DNA of 64,000 bases from Mesocentrotus franciscanus (GCA_037976565.1 CP137670.1:13478600-13542599), one strand, 5' to 3'; counted from the stretch's first letter, positions 49,864 through 60,684 are shown. Numbers and translations: made by a program. The notes: a model not told the origin generated them from the letters alone.

Positions 49864-50191
49864 CTGCAAAGTGTCGAAATAAACACAGATAAATTGGGTT
49901 AAAATAAAGTCCTCATTTATTGTAACTCATTGGTTCCTTCCTCCCCCATCAGCCCACAAAATAAGAGCATAAGATAAGCGGGTAAGGAAACCATTAATTG
50001 TACCCAGAAAGCTTGTAACTATAGTATTTCAGTATACTACCTGCAATTTATTGCATACAATAAATATGGGAAGTAATCTTTTACAATTAATATGTGAAAT
50101 ATTTGTATTACTAATAACCATACGTGCATCCTGGAAAATGACCCAGCTCAAAAACTGTTCACATTTCTGGATAAATCATGAAAGTAGATCA

Positions 50192-50214
50192 NNNNNNNNN
50201 NNNNNNNNNNNNNN
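50192..50214. other. Assembly gap, 23 N
   Basis: Twenty-three N bases sit precisely between the end of the left duplicated block and a (TA)n tract that opens the right block. Confidence 0.99.
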
Positions 50215-50561
50215 TATATATATATATATATATATATATATTATGTACATACGTGCTCGTGTGTGTGTTTTTGTGTTTGTGCGCGTAACACCTCTTATGT
50301 TTCGAAGTACCTAACGTACCAATACCACACGTCCAGTTCGGTGGCGCATCCAGCATAGCCCAACCCCTCCCCTTCTGAGGCCCATGTTAAATAAATGCTT
50401 GCAATGAGTGATAACACAAAGGCAGGACAAAATACGTTATGACCCCTAGTTTTTCGCGTCACTTACCCGCCATCAATCTATGGATACCCCATGTCTTTAT
50501 ACACAATGCTAAATATATAAATTGACTTTCAGAACTACATGTATATGAAAGAAATTGGTAC

Positions 50562-50781
50562 CGTTATCTTGAACTAAAATGGTGTTGGAATCGAGAAAGC
50601 CGTTCGATTCGTTGGCTAGACTCTCAAGAGATAGACCGATAAGATCTTGTGTCTCCAGTGCCGTCATATTGGTCCTCTCGATGTAGATATTCATGTCAGC
50701 TTTGACGCTTCCTGGTCTTAGGGCTCTGCATACTACTGATAGACTCTCCAACCCAGTACTGGTTCGGAGGCCTTGCTCCAT
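50562..50781 (-). CDS. Receptor exon: SEA domain C-terminal half (right copy)
   Basis: Exon of 220 nt, acceptor GTAAAG, donor AACG|GTACCA, phase 0 in and 1 out. Reads MEQGLRTSTGLESLSVV, then LRPGSVKADMNIYIE. The G-S-V followed by alternating hydrophobics matches the SEA cleavage strand (classically GSVVV), here as GSVKADM, so autoproteolysis is possible but less certain. The out phase fits the FN3 exon at 49501-49863 beyond the N gap, giving SEA-FN3-TM. Two synonymous differences from the left copy. Confidence 0.82.
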
Positions 50782-50873
50782 CTTTACAGAGGTACGTAAT
50801 AACAAACAGAAAATATCAAACGTTTAATAGATATTTCCCCTTCTAAGATTAATACTCTTTTGTAACTTCTTAA

Positions 50874-51249
50874 AGGTATAGACCAGTTTTGGAAACGCCC
50901 CCCTCTCAAAAAATGAAATGGAAGCTCTTATTACCAATCATGTGAAAGAATATGTTTTTACTAATACGTGATGATTCACATTTTGCCGGGAAACCGCCTA
51001 TTAATTGATATATTTGGTAAATTACCATATCTATCCGGACTGGATAGATAAAGGGTAGTCCCATATACATCTTCCTGTGTACAGTGCTTGTAACTTTACC
51101 AAGACTGGGCCAAATTTCTTATCATTTTGATGATTCCAGAACCTTGCAGTACACACCAGTACTTATATGCTAGATGATCAACCTTTTCTGATCGATTCCA
51201 CAACGTTTCTTTCACAATGCAATCGCATGACCAGAACTGGTCTATACCT
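50874..51249. mobile_element. TTAA-flanked MITE, right copy
   Basis: Same 376-bp element and same TTAA flanks (50870-50873 and 51250-51253) as at 41650. Its presence in both copies places the insertion before the copies diverged. Confidence 0.8.
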
Positions 51250-52141
51250 TTAAAGTATACGTCATAACCGAAAACCCTCTGCATGCAATATTTTGTCTAT
51301 ACCATATTTATAATTTTATACTTGTGGTAGAACTGCATTTTAAATAAACTTGAACTGAATGAAATTATATGTACCATACGTATGAAGCGGTGCTGTGAAA
51401 GAACTGAGATGACCGTTCGAATATTTGGACAGCATTTGCTGGGATATAAGTAAATTATGATTTTTGTTTTGTTTCAATCGTAAAGAGAAAGTTGAGTACT
51501 AGTAAAGTTGACAAGTATTTTTTTAGCTTACTCAATCTGTTGTCTCAGTTTGGACATGTTGGAAGATTGTCATAGAAAAAGTGTCCCCTGAAAATAATGG
51601 TTCTCATGGTTTAAAAGCTCTCATATTCGAAATACAAGGGAAAGCCAGATGTATCTCGCGCATCTCTGACGAAATTACATGAATGTCGCTAAAAAGCATC
51701 ACTGACTCAAGCCTGTCACCTACAAACAATGTATTTAAAGTAACTATTCGTACATGATTCTTGGGTTCAAACTTATAGCTTAACCGAAAAAAATCTGAAG
51801 TAAGTATGGCCATAATAGAATAAACCGTTGCCGATGTCACAAACGAGCTCACAAAATTAGCTTTGACCTTAGAATGTGACCCTCGACAGCACCATAATGT
51901 GAAGGTCCCCCAAGTGCATATCTTATTCAAGTTCGTTAACAATAGCATTAACGGTTGCCGAGTTATTTTTCACAAGAGAGTCCAATTTTGCATGTAAACT
52001 TTAACATTTGTGACAGGCGACGGAGGAAGAACGCCTTCCGGTTCCATTAGTCTTGTCTCCACCATGAGAAAAGCTGAAATTGTTCATGCCACATGCACGT
52101 GCCATCAGCCTTTACCATTTCCTGCTAGGAAATGTACTCGC

Positions 52142-54200
52142 ATTCTATAAATCAAACGCACTCAAAGTTGCAAAAATTGTTCCAATTTGTAAAAAGGGTG
52201 ACCGTAAGGATGTTGTTAATTAAAGACCAATTTCTGTTTTACCCTTCTTTTCAAAAATATTAGAAAAAATTCTCTTTGAACGTTTATATGATTTTCTCAA
52301 TTATAGTAATATATTGATTTTGCAAAAATTTGGTTTTCGTTGATTCTATAAATCAAACGCACTCAAAGTTGCAAAAATTGTTCCAATTTTTAAAAAGGGT
52401 GACCGTAAGGATGTTGTTAATTAAAGACCAATTTCTGTTTTACCCTTCTTTTCAAAAATATTAGAAAAAATTCTCTTTGAACGTTTATATGATTTTCTCA
52501 ATTATAGTAATATATTGATTTTGCAAAAATTTGGTTTTCCTTGATTCTATAAATCAAACGCACTCAAAGTTGCAAAAATTGTTCCAATTTTGAAAAAAGG
52601 TGACCGTAAGGATGTTGTTAATTAAAGACCAATTTCTGTTTTACCCTTCTTTTCAAAAATATTTGAAAAAATTCTCTTTGAATGTTTATATGATTTTCTC
52701 AATTATAGTAATATATTGATTTTGCAAAATTTTGGTTTTCGTAAAGAAATATTCTACATACATGCCAATATTTCATATGTATGATCGTATAATGCAATAA
52801 AAAGGTAAGGGTAATTTTACTGTTGGCATATTTTTAGATATCTCAAAGGCATTTTGTGGTCAACGGTGTCAAATCAGATTTAAGTCATGTTTTATACGGA
52901 GTTCCGCAAGAGTCTTTCCTCGGCCCGTCATTATTTTTTGTTATATATTAACGATCTTATAAATTGTTCTTCAATTCTTAATTTTATACTTTTTGCCGAT
53001 GACGCAAGTATTACTCTTTCTAACCAACAAATCAGTACACTCATTCACCTGTTAAAAAGGGAATTCCATAATGTTGTTATCTGGTTGCAATGCAATAACT
53101 GTCTTTAAATTTTGAAAAAACAAAATATGTTCTCTTTAAAAACAAAGAAAAGAAGGCTGGTAATGATATTCCTCAAGTCATTATGGATGGCAAGATTATT
53201 ACTCAAGTATCAAATATTAACTTCTTTGGTATCAAAATAAATGAATTCTTATCTTGGAAACCACATATTGATGATTTATGCACTCGTTTATGTAGAACTA
53301 CTGGTGTCCTCCGCAGACTTAAATTAACTTTACCTAGACATGTTATGATTTCATTATATAACACATTGATTTTGCCTCATCTCACTTACTGTTGTATGAT
53401 TTGGGGGAATACAATTAAAACACACTTGATTAGAATTTTTGTTAGCAGAAAAAAGCAATAAGAGTATGTAATGCACCATTTAATAGTCATAGAAGCAATT
53501 TATTCCTTGAATGTAAAGCATTGGAAATATCTGATCTTGTACTTATGTATACTTATATGTATCATTATTATACGAATGCCTTGGCAGATATTTTCAATGA
53601 TCTTTCTAGCACAAATGCCTCTTACCACTCATATTTCAACCGTCAATACACATATTTTCATCAATTTCTTCCCAAAACTACAATCAGTCAAAATTCCTTA
53701 CGTTGTAATGAAATTAGGTTATGGAATGACTTAGACAATGACATTAAACTAAAGTAAAACTGTTGATAAATTAACAAAAACTTTTGAAGAATGAAATGTT
53801 CATGCAGTATAAAAAAACACGCCCAATTAAATAATGAATAATTTGCTCCACACGTTTTGTAATGTTTTGTAATACTGTAAAGCACCGGCTTGTGGAGCAT
53901 AGGGACGCACTGTCGCTTGACGCCGTGTCCATGTGCGCACATGGCTGGTGCTTTGCTGTAAATATATTATGCTCATATATGGGTCTTTATAATCTTATTC
54001 TTGTATATATTTGTTTTCCCTTTAACGTTGTTTTTGTTGATTTGTCTAATTTCTCGATATATATGTCATGGTTAGTGCACTAACCACAAGTTCGTATTCA
54101 AACTTCTTTAGGGGCTCCTAACCCCATGTTGTTATATTTCCATGAATTATTGTATATGTATTTTATGTTTGAAATAAATTGAAATTGAAATTGAATTTTA
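52142..54200 (+). mobile_element. Same non-LTR retrotransposon, rearranged (right copy)
   Basis: Counterpart of 42937-44700. A segment from ATTCTATAAATCAAACGC to TTGGTTTTCG is present three times in tandem (starts 52142, 52343 and 52544; 201 bp period), against once in the left copy. About 105 bp covering AFDTVDH to NRRQ is deleted near 52855. The C-terminal thumb is split by a small deletion around 53450. Inactive. Confidence 0.85.
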
Positions 54201-54294
54201 AGACCAAAACAATATTAGGCCTTGCCTTGCAGAATATCACAAGAACGGAAAAGGCCTTGCTGATACGCACCAATTATTTTTAGGATATACTTAC

Positions 54295-54407
54295 ATAGGT
54301 GCTGATGTTGAGCACCGTTTCTCTATAGAGTTGAGAAGTTTGGTGATGAAGCTCATCGCTGAATGGAATGGCAAATCTAGCGTTCAAAACTTTTATATTG
54401 GTCAGAT
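54295..54407 (-). CDS. Receptor exon: SEA domain N-terminal half (right copy)
   Basis: Exon of 113 nt, acceptor TTTCAG, donor CTAT|GTAAGT, phase 1 in and 0 out. The split codon with the Ig exon gives Asp. Reads IKVLNARFAIPFSDELH, then QTSQLYRETVLNISTY. The pattern F-x-x-x-L-x-x-x-x-S-x-x-(Y/F)-x-x-x-x-x-x-x-I-x-x-x-(Y/L) is the first half of SEA domains, which often undergo self-cleavage near the membrane. Confidence 0.8.
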
Positions 54408-54984
54408 CTGAAAATACAAACATATACAACGAAAATCAGTGGCACTGATTCAGGAGGGCACAGGAGAACGCCCCCCCCGGCCCGAAGAAGAGTGGGAAAT
54501 TCTCCTCATGATAATTATATAGTGTAGTCATTCTCAATACAATTTTCTTCAAGAGGGCTGATAGCAAACAAATACAAGTAACTAACACATAGCTTTCAGA
54601 AAATGTCTTTTTATATGAATTTCATATTTAATCAGTAATTGTATGAGAACATTTCTCTTATAATTTTCACATAATGTACCCCTCTTTAATCACGTTCGAT
54701 ATTTTTTACGTGATTGTATGTCTCAATTACGATCAAAATATATATTTTTAATATATGTCTCGTTTTTACGCGTAGCATTAAACAAAATCAGTAATATCTC
54801 CAAAACTTAATTGAATGAAAAAAATTCCTTTTCTGTGTATATATATATTTTTTTCAACTGAAGTTTGATGAAGACAAGTCTTTAATAACGTATGCCTGCT
54901 AGCTTCATGCTCCCTTCATGAAACGTCTCGCAATCACAAGGATTTTGTTATTTTTCTTTCCTTTGCTTCAAGCAACGTTTTTAC

Positions 54985-55239
54985 CTTTGACATATACAGA
55001 TGCCGGCATCGTGTCTAAAGTTTCTCCATTTCTCCCTGAGCCTCGGCAGAAGTAATACCCGATGTTACTGGGCGCTACAGCCGGGATTATCAAAGGATTT
55101 TGATTTTCACTGTTGAGCAAAAGGACATCATCTTTGTACCAGTGGTATCGCTTGGCATTGTTGAAACTACATGTAAGCTCCACGTTAGCATTGATGTTGA
55201 CTATCTGGCTTGACGGATGGACAGAAACCTCCAAAGGAA
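54985..55239 (-). CDS. Receptor exon: immunoglobulin domain (right copy)
   Basis: Exon of 255 nt, acceptor AATACAG, donor AAAG|GTAAAA, phase 1-1. Shows VELTCSF, YHWYKDD, NPLIIPAVAPSNIGYYFC: the Ig-fold Cys, core Trp, and Y-x-C of strand F, so a disulphide-bonded I/C2-type domain of 85 residues. Upstream sequence rich in (AAT)n and (AAG)n is intron and should not be included. No difference from the left copy was seen. Confidence 0.92.
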
Positions 55240-55429
55240 CTGTATTCCAGGTAGGAATTAGAACATACGACACCGAATGAGGTAGTCTCATTATCAATAA
55301 TGATAATGAAAATAATGATGATGATGACAACCATAGTAATAGTAATAATAAGAATAATAATGATAATAATAGTAATAATAACAATAGTAATGAGAATAAC
55401 AACACTGATAATAATAATAATGATAATAC

Positions 55430-55460
<31 letters not shown>

Positions 55461-55499
55461 AAGAAGGAGAAGAAGAGGAATACAATTTCAAATAATTAT

Positions 55500-55678
55500 A
55501 ATAGTAAACAAATATACCATGCACTGAGAGGCTCTAGTGGAAATTATGGATCGAGGTGGCAGGAATAGCACTATTTTCTGAGGGGCATAGCCCCTCAGAA
55601 AAAGTGCTATTTCTGTCGCCGAGGAATCCATAATTTCACTAGTGGCTTGAAATAGTGCATGATATATTTGTTTTATAT
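55500..55678. repeat. Foldback hairpin, right copy
   Basis: Same hairpin as 46060-46245 with small differences: GGGGCATAGCCCC at the apex and one arm shortened by two bases (GAAAAAGTGC). Confidence 0.8.
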
Positions 55679-55817
55679 TTTTCAAACCAACCTTCATAAA
55701 TAATAATAATAATAATAATGATATTAATGTTAACTGTCACTGAAGTAGTGTAGAGCGCAGTGAGAGCAGAGCGTACCGCGACCGATAGCACATTGATCTT
55801 GATCGATCGCATATATA

Positions 55818-55874
55818 TGACGTCATCCATGGTATAGTGCCATGGTATAGTGCACTATACCATGGATGACGTCA
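55818..55874. repeat. Perfect 23-bp palindrome with TGACGTCA, right copy
   Basis: Identical in sequence to 46388-46444. Confidence 0.93.
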
Positions 55875-56539
55875 CGGTTACAGCATAGCAATGTTATGTT
55901 TGGTCACATGATGCTTTGTTGACCAATCACTGAACAGGATTTCATTGATCAAAAATATAATAATAGTTATAATAATAATGATAATAATAATAATAATTAT
56001 AATAATAACAATAATAATAATAATAATTATGATGATATAAATAGAAATAATACTAATACCCTACTACTGCTACTACTACTACAACTACAACTACCCATTA
56101 TACTACTTCTACTAATAATAACAGCTACATTTATATATCCGTAAATAACAAGTGAATGCTCAAGGCACCAACATAATAGTATTATGAGCAGTACACTTGC
56201 ATTCAAGGAATAAATTCCTAACATGTATCTATTTTTAACACCTGGATAGAAAGTGACAAATGTACATTAATGAATAGCGACGAGAGATGAATAAAAGCCC
56301 CCTAAAAATGGAAGTATTTTGACATTTTCTTTCATATCCAGAGATGCTGAAAAGATATTTGATTTAATAATCCAGAAATGAAAAGATGATTCATCATTTC
56401 TGAGGTTAAAACATTGAGTCAAATCAGTTTTTCAAATATTAGTTCCTATTCACCCGTCTTACAAAACGATGTGTATTATGGATTTTCAAAACGTAATACC
56501 TTTAAGATACCTTTAAGTAAATCCAACCTAATGACTTAC

Positions 56540-56665
56540 GAGTTGGTTCATCACAATGGATCCCCTCATAATGATCTTGGCATTCACATTCGTACTGTCC
56601 TTGTCCAGTGTGACGACAGACACCATTGGCACATGGGTTTCGTTTGGTGCAAGGATCAGCGTTAG
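56540..56665 (-). CDS. Receptor exon: EGF-like domain (right copy)
   Basis: Exon of 126 nt, acceptor TGACAG, donor ACTC|GTAAGT, phase 1-1. Reads NADPCTKRNPCANGVC, then GQYECECQDHYEGIHC. This is a canonical EGF module with C-x-C spacing; the start DPC-x-x-x-PC-x-NG-x-C is the common type. It differs from the left copy by one synonymous change (CAC/CAT for His). Downstream it splices in phase to the Ig exon. Confidence 0.92.
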
Positions 56666-56879
56666 CTGTCAAAAGTTAGTTTTAGTAAAAACTGTTGTAG
56701 CATAGAACTTACAAATGAATGTTTCCAGTTGTATTCCTCAATTTCCTTGGCAACATTGTTTAAACATATTGTTATAATTGATTTACATTTTAGAGATGAA
56801 GGGGTAATCTCAAAGAGGGAGAAAATACAAAGATTCATCCACTGACAACAGTTTGGCAAGGCATTAATCTACCTGTGCC

Positions 56880-57110
56880 ACTCAATACCCAAGAGAGAAA
56901 TGGGGACCCTGTAGGAGGACAAAAGCATTTGTGTTAGTAATTGCCTATGCCCTCACGGTGACCATATGGTATGAATACTCCACAGGGATTGGAGATGGTG
57001 AACATTGTGCATGAATACATCCGATGACCGGGGTAATGATATCTGTAAAGCACGTAAAGAGAAGGTATTCCTTAGTAAGCGCTATATAAATCCAGATTAT
57101 TATTATTAAT
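56880..57110 (+). repeat. Solo SINE fragment related to the satellite, right copy
   Basis: Counterpart of 47970-48199 in the duplicated block, same boundaries and tail. Confidence 0.85.
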
Positions 57111-57261
57111 GCCTTTTAGGATGACATGGGCGCATACATTTTCTTGATAATATGATGTACCAGGCGAACTTGTACATAATATCATGCACCAAGCTTAAGT
57201 TGTAAAGACATTTCAATTCAATAACAGAACCTTTACTTTTCAATGAGGGAAAGTCATAGCT

Positions 57262-57769
57262 GAAAATGTAAACATTATATTTTTAGTGAAAAGTATATAA
57301 CAGGGATACAATTTTTGAAGAGGTTCATCTGATTGGTAGTTATTCCATAAATTGAATTTTCATTGTATCACAATCAAAAAGGTTCTTTTACCTGTGATAT
57401 TTTCGCCTACTCGTTGCTGCAGGCGTCATCAGACTGACGTTTTATCGCCACTACATGGGGTAGTACGACAGTCCGAGAGAATGGGAACGCGACCATGTCA
57501 TGAACCGTGACATGGGCCAGTTTAACCTATCATCACTGTACATTCCCATTCTCTCGGACTGTCGTGCTACCCATCTAGTGGCGATAAAACGTCAGTCTGA
57601 TGATGCCTGCAGCAACGAGTAGGCGAAAGTCTCACGAGTAAAACAACCTTTTTGATTTTGATACAATACAAATTCAATTTTAGGGATAACTACCAATCAC
57701 ATGAACCTCTTCAAGAATTGTATCCCTGTTATATACTTTTCACTAAAAATATAATATTTACATTTTCAT
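57262..57769. mobile_element. Foldback element, right copy
   Basis: Counterpart of 48365-48878, with minor substitutions and a 6-bp shortening (GTGCTACCC against GTGCTACTGCTACCC). Confidence 0.88.
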
Positions 57770-58208
57770 TTATGCGAAACCTTCACCCAAGAAAAGACAC
57801 CAACTTATTTATGCAATTTGCGTACTGGCAAAAAGGATAATACCAGGTAAATAAAATGCTTCATCCCCACACACACACCTGAAAAAGAAGCATGCCCCTG
57901 GACCCCACGCCAATTTACGCTCCACTCGCTTCGCTCGCTACGCTGTCCCTGATGTTAATACTCCACTTTGAAAAACGTTCCGCGGGGCCTGCATGTAACA
58001 TGTAACAGTGGTGGTGATGCATATTTTCTTCTGCCCCCCAAACGTTTTTGCTCATTACGCCACTACCCCTGAAAGGTGAGCCCCTGGAATGTTTGCCCCC
58101 CTCCCCCAATCCCAAACTGCTTCCGGCGCGCCTGGCCCCATGCGTGTGGAAGTAAGATGAGAATGGACTGATGAGAGGGACAAGTTAAATACAAGGTATC
58201 TCTCTAAC

Positions 58209-58305
58209 CTTCTTCGCTTGTAAAATATGATGATTAGAACTATAACGATAACAATTACAACAATAGCACCAACAGCGCTTCCTACGACATTGTAATTTTC
58301 AATAT
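58209..58305 (-). CDS. Receptor transmembrane exon (right copy, intact)
   Basis: Exon of 97 nt, acceptor ATGTAG, donor GAAG|GTTAGA. The split codon from FN3 gives Asp, and the frame then reads IENYNVVGSAVGAIVVIVIV followed by more Ile/Val/Leu, then FYKRRR. About 22 apolar residues followed by a basic stop-transfer cluster define a single-pass type I membrane anchor. It ends in phase 2. The next exon in the window (EGF at 56540) starts in phase 1, so the true next exon is not that one and the cytoplasmic part is not visible. Confidence 0.88.
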
Positions 58306-58388
58306 CTACATTTTAAGCATTTCTATATATTTATAATGGAACGTCATTATAACGCGTATTTTAGATTTCATTTATTTGAGATGCCAAC

Positions 58389-58751
58389 CTTGTTTAGATT
58401 TAAATGTCAATTCTGGTCCTTGTTCCCCTTCACCGTTGATACCATCTCGTATCGCTGCAATCTGAACAGAGTACGTTGATCCTGCTTCAAGTCCACTGAC
58501 GTTATACATGACCATCTCAGTGGCATTCTCAGAAGACCTCTTCGATACGGAAGGGTCCGTATTGTTCACCATGATTGGGGGTTGTACTTCTTTAGCCAAC
58601 ACGACATTGCTACCTGATCTCACGTAAATCTTGTATCCAACAATAGGTCCGTCCCCGGTATCAGAGCTAGGGTCCCATTGTCTCCAACCGATGGCTGCAT
58701 GGTAGTATCCAACTTCAAGTAGTTCTGGTACACCACTAAAACTTGGTAAAC
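58389..58751 (-). CDS. Receptor ectodomain exon: fibronectin type III domain (right copy)
   Basis: Exon of 363 nt, acceptor TTTGCAG and donor CAAG|GTTGGC, phase 1-1. The frame has W-x-x-W-DPSSDTGDG, PIVGYKIYVRSG, then YNVSGLEAGSTYSVQIAAI and GEGEQGPELTF. These are the FN3 hallmarks: Trp in strand B, the G-Y-x-I-Y strand, and the L-x-(A/P)-G-x-x-Y-x-V-x-V/I-x-A-x motif. NNT, NAT and NVS are N-glycosylation sequons. Its nucleotide sequence appears identical to the left copy at 49501-49863. Confidence 0.92.
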
Positions 58752-59079
58752 CTGCAAAGTGTAGAAATAAACACAGATAAATTGGGTTAAAATAAAGTCC
58801 TCATTTATTGTAACTCATTGGTTCCTTCCTCCCCCATCAGCCCACAAAATAAGAGCATAAGATAAGCGGGTAAGGAAACCATTAATTGTACCCAGAAAGC
58901 TTGTAACTATAGTATTTCAGTATACTACCTGCAATTTATTGCATACAATAAATATGGGAAGTAATCTTTTACAATTAATATGTGAAATATTTGTATTACT
59001 AATAACCATACGTGCATCCTGGAAAATGACCCAGCTCAAAAACTGTTCACATTTCTGGATAAATCATGAAAGTAGATCA

Positions 59080-59255
59080 ATATCAAAAACTGAACTTTAA
59101 ATAGAATACAAAGCTGATAAGGTAGTGTTAATTATTATGCTTGGAAGACTTTTCGTGTGTAACATGTACTCGTTTTAAAAAGTCATAGATCATTTAAAAA
59201 CTTGTAGAGTACAAGATGGAAACTCTTGCAGTAAACTGCTATGGGGACTGCTTAC
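59080..59255. other. Unique intron at the right edge of the duplicated block
   Basis: Sequence from AATATCAAAAACTG onward has no left-copy counterpart. Nothing recognised before the Ig-like exon. Confidence 0.4.
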
Positions 59256-59549
59256 CAAAGAAATCTCTTGGAGGTAGCCTTACGAAAGCAAACTCTGAGG
59301 AACTCTCAGGTACCCCGATGAAGCAGTAAATTGGTTCTTCTGGCCCCGTATACTCGTGGATAAATGAATTATTGAGGGTTGTTCCTGATGTATCAGAGCT
59401 ACTATGAGTTATCCAGGGTTCCGAAAAGGACCTTCCTACAGCTGCCTTCACATAATCAGAGGGAAGATTTTGCCCTGATGACGCTGTGAAGGAACAGGAG
59501 AAGATCGCCACTCCTGGATTGGTTTTTTCCAAGCTCGTCTCAAAACGAT
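59256..59549 (-). CDS. Receptor ectodomain exon: Ig-like domain
   Basis: Exon of 294 nt, acceptor ATTTAG and donor TTTG|GTAAGC, phase 1-1. About 98 residues. Its split codon with the preceding EGF exon gives Asp (CQT-D-RFETS). Two cysteines about 75 residues apart (VAIFSCSF and PIYCFIGV), with alternating hydrophobic stretches, suggest an Ig-type beta sandwich. The typical core Trp is not obvious, so the domain call is tentative; the exon call is strong. It can splice in phase to the FN3 exon at 58389. Confidence 0.75.
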
Positions 59550-59639
59550 CTAAATTTGGTGCAAGAACACAGCAGCATAATGAAACGTGGATGACAGTTC
59601 AAAACTCAGGTGAGAGAGGAAGAGAGAAATAATACAAGG

Positions 59640-59940
59640 GAATGACACCATTTTAAACACTTTCAATAAAATGTACTGATATCCATAGTCCACTTTATAG
59701 CGAACATTCATAAACTTCATTCATAAGTTTCCAATTATCGATCGAATTATTGACCGTCGCGCCGGTCCTCCTAGAAACACCCTTACATTAGTTTTTATCA
59801 CCTGACGAAGTGTTGCAGCGGCGCACGAAACGTCGAGATCTTTTAGATTCCTTATTGACCATATTGCGAGACAAACGAATATCACTAGCGATATTATTTT
59901 CGATACTACATCCGCAATGAGTAATTTATTTAGCATTATT
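59640..59940. repeat. Possible Penelope-like element relic with hammerhead-like words
   Basis: Contains CTGACGA at 59802-59808 and CGAAACGTCGAG from 59826, separated by an 18-base G/C-rich segment. Similar CTGANGA...GAAACGTC phrases occur in Penelope-like retroelements, some of which carry hammerhead ribozymes. Stem II pairing is poor here (only GTG/CAC plus a wobble), so a working ribozyme is unlikely. Confidence 0.3.
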
Positions 59941-60228
59941 CATAAACTTCTCTCGGATCTTGTAACATGTCATTGCCATGAAAAAGTACAATCAATAGGT
60001 GATGATGATAGGTAATTGTGAGGGCTGAACAGTGACGGTGAGCTCCAAATCAATGTTATATTCTTCTGTGCTCCACTGCTTGAATAATATAAGCAGCTCA
60101 GAATTATTTCTGAATGTGTTTTCTATATTAATGAAAACTTTGTAATATGGAAGAACCGAATCATGTTGAATTTCCCTAATATTTCAAACACCGTGCAGGA
60201 GACACGTACTTCTTTCAATCCCAGTTAC

Positions 60229-60360
60229 CTGTTTGGCATTGATCCCCCATCCATCTTGGATGACAGGTGGATGACAAACAAACACCAGTCAGAAAGTTAC
60301 AATCATCAGCACCACCAGAACAATGGCATGTCTTCGAACAAGAGCTGAAACATCCTGAAA
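60229..60360 (-). CDS. Receptor ectodomain exon: EGF-like module 5
   Basis: Frame reads CFSSCSKTCHCSGGADDC, FLTGVC, CHPRWMGDQC and ends QT with donor ACAG|GTAACT, phase 1. Two acceptors are possible. TTTCAG at 60355 looks stronger, but joining it to the previous exon's final T makes a TGA stop. GTTTAG at 60361 adds six bases and keeps the frame, so I prefer a start at 60360 (132 nt). Both choices are multiples of three. The CHCSGG pattern resembles the exon at 61219. Confidence 0.82.
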
Positions 60361-60684
60361 CTAAACAAAAGATGTAAAACTGCCTTAGGAAGACATTTCA
60401 TCTTCCATAAAACTAGAATTTAAATTCAAAGGAAAAAAGGGATATCGCATAATATTGGAGAAAAATGTACTGTCATGAGAATAAACAGATACCGAATATT
60501 GAAGTATATTATCACACTTTTGAATAGCAAATCATAATATTAAACAAGTCAAACAATGGATATTAAGATTCAAATTCATTAAATTTCATAAAAAATTGAT
60601 AAAATGGTAGGGACCTTCATGCGAGCATTCATTTCTAAACATCTGTTGTATTTCAATTGAAAATATCACTAAAATTCATCTTAC

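Larger units (their letters stand above)
41000..50191. repeat. ~9-kb duplicated block, left copy
   Basis: From TTATGTACATACGTGCTCG to AAAGTAGATCA this block is repeated in the same order and orientation at 50215-59079. Receptor exons SEA, Ig, EGF, TM and FN3 lie inside. Left-only sequences include two MITEs (46746-46935 and 47263-47584) and about 85 bp at 45426-45510. Its end abuts an N run exactly. Confidence 0.95.
50215..59079. repeat. ~9-kb duplicated block, right copy
   Basis: Collinear with 41000-50191. Right-only differences are a threefold tandem repeat of a 201-bp retrotransposon segment (52142-52742), a 105-bp loss in the same element at about 52855, and empty sites where the left copy has MITEs. 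After 59079 the sequence continues uniquely (AATATCAAAAACTG), whereas the left copy stops at the gap. Confidence 0.95.

Noticed and set aside
56540..58305. Direct splicing of the TM exon to the next EGF exon
   Set aside because: Phase 2 does not fit phase 1, and an EGF module after a membrane anchor makes no sense topologically.
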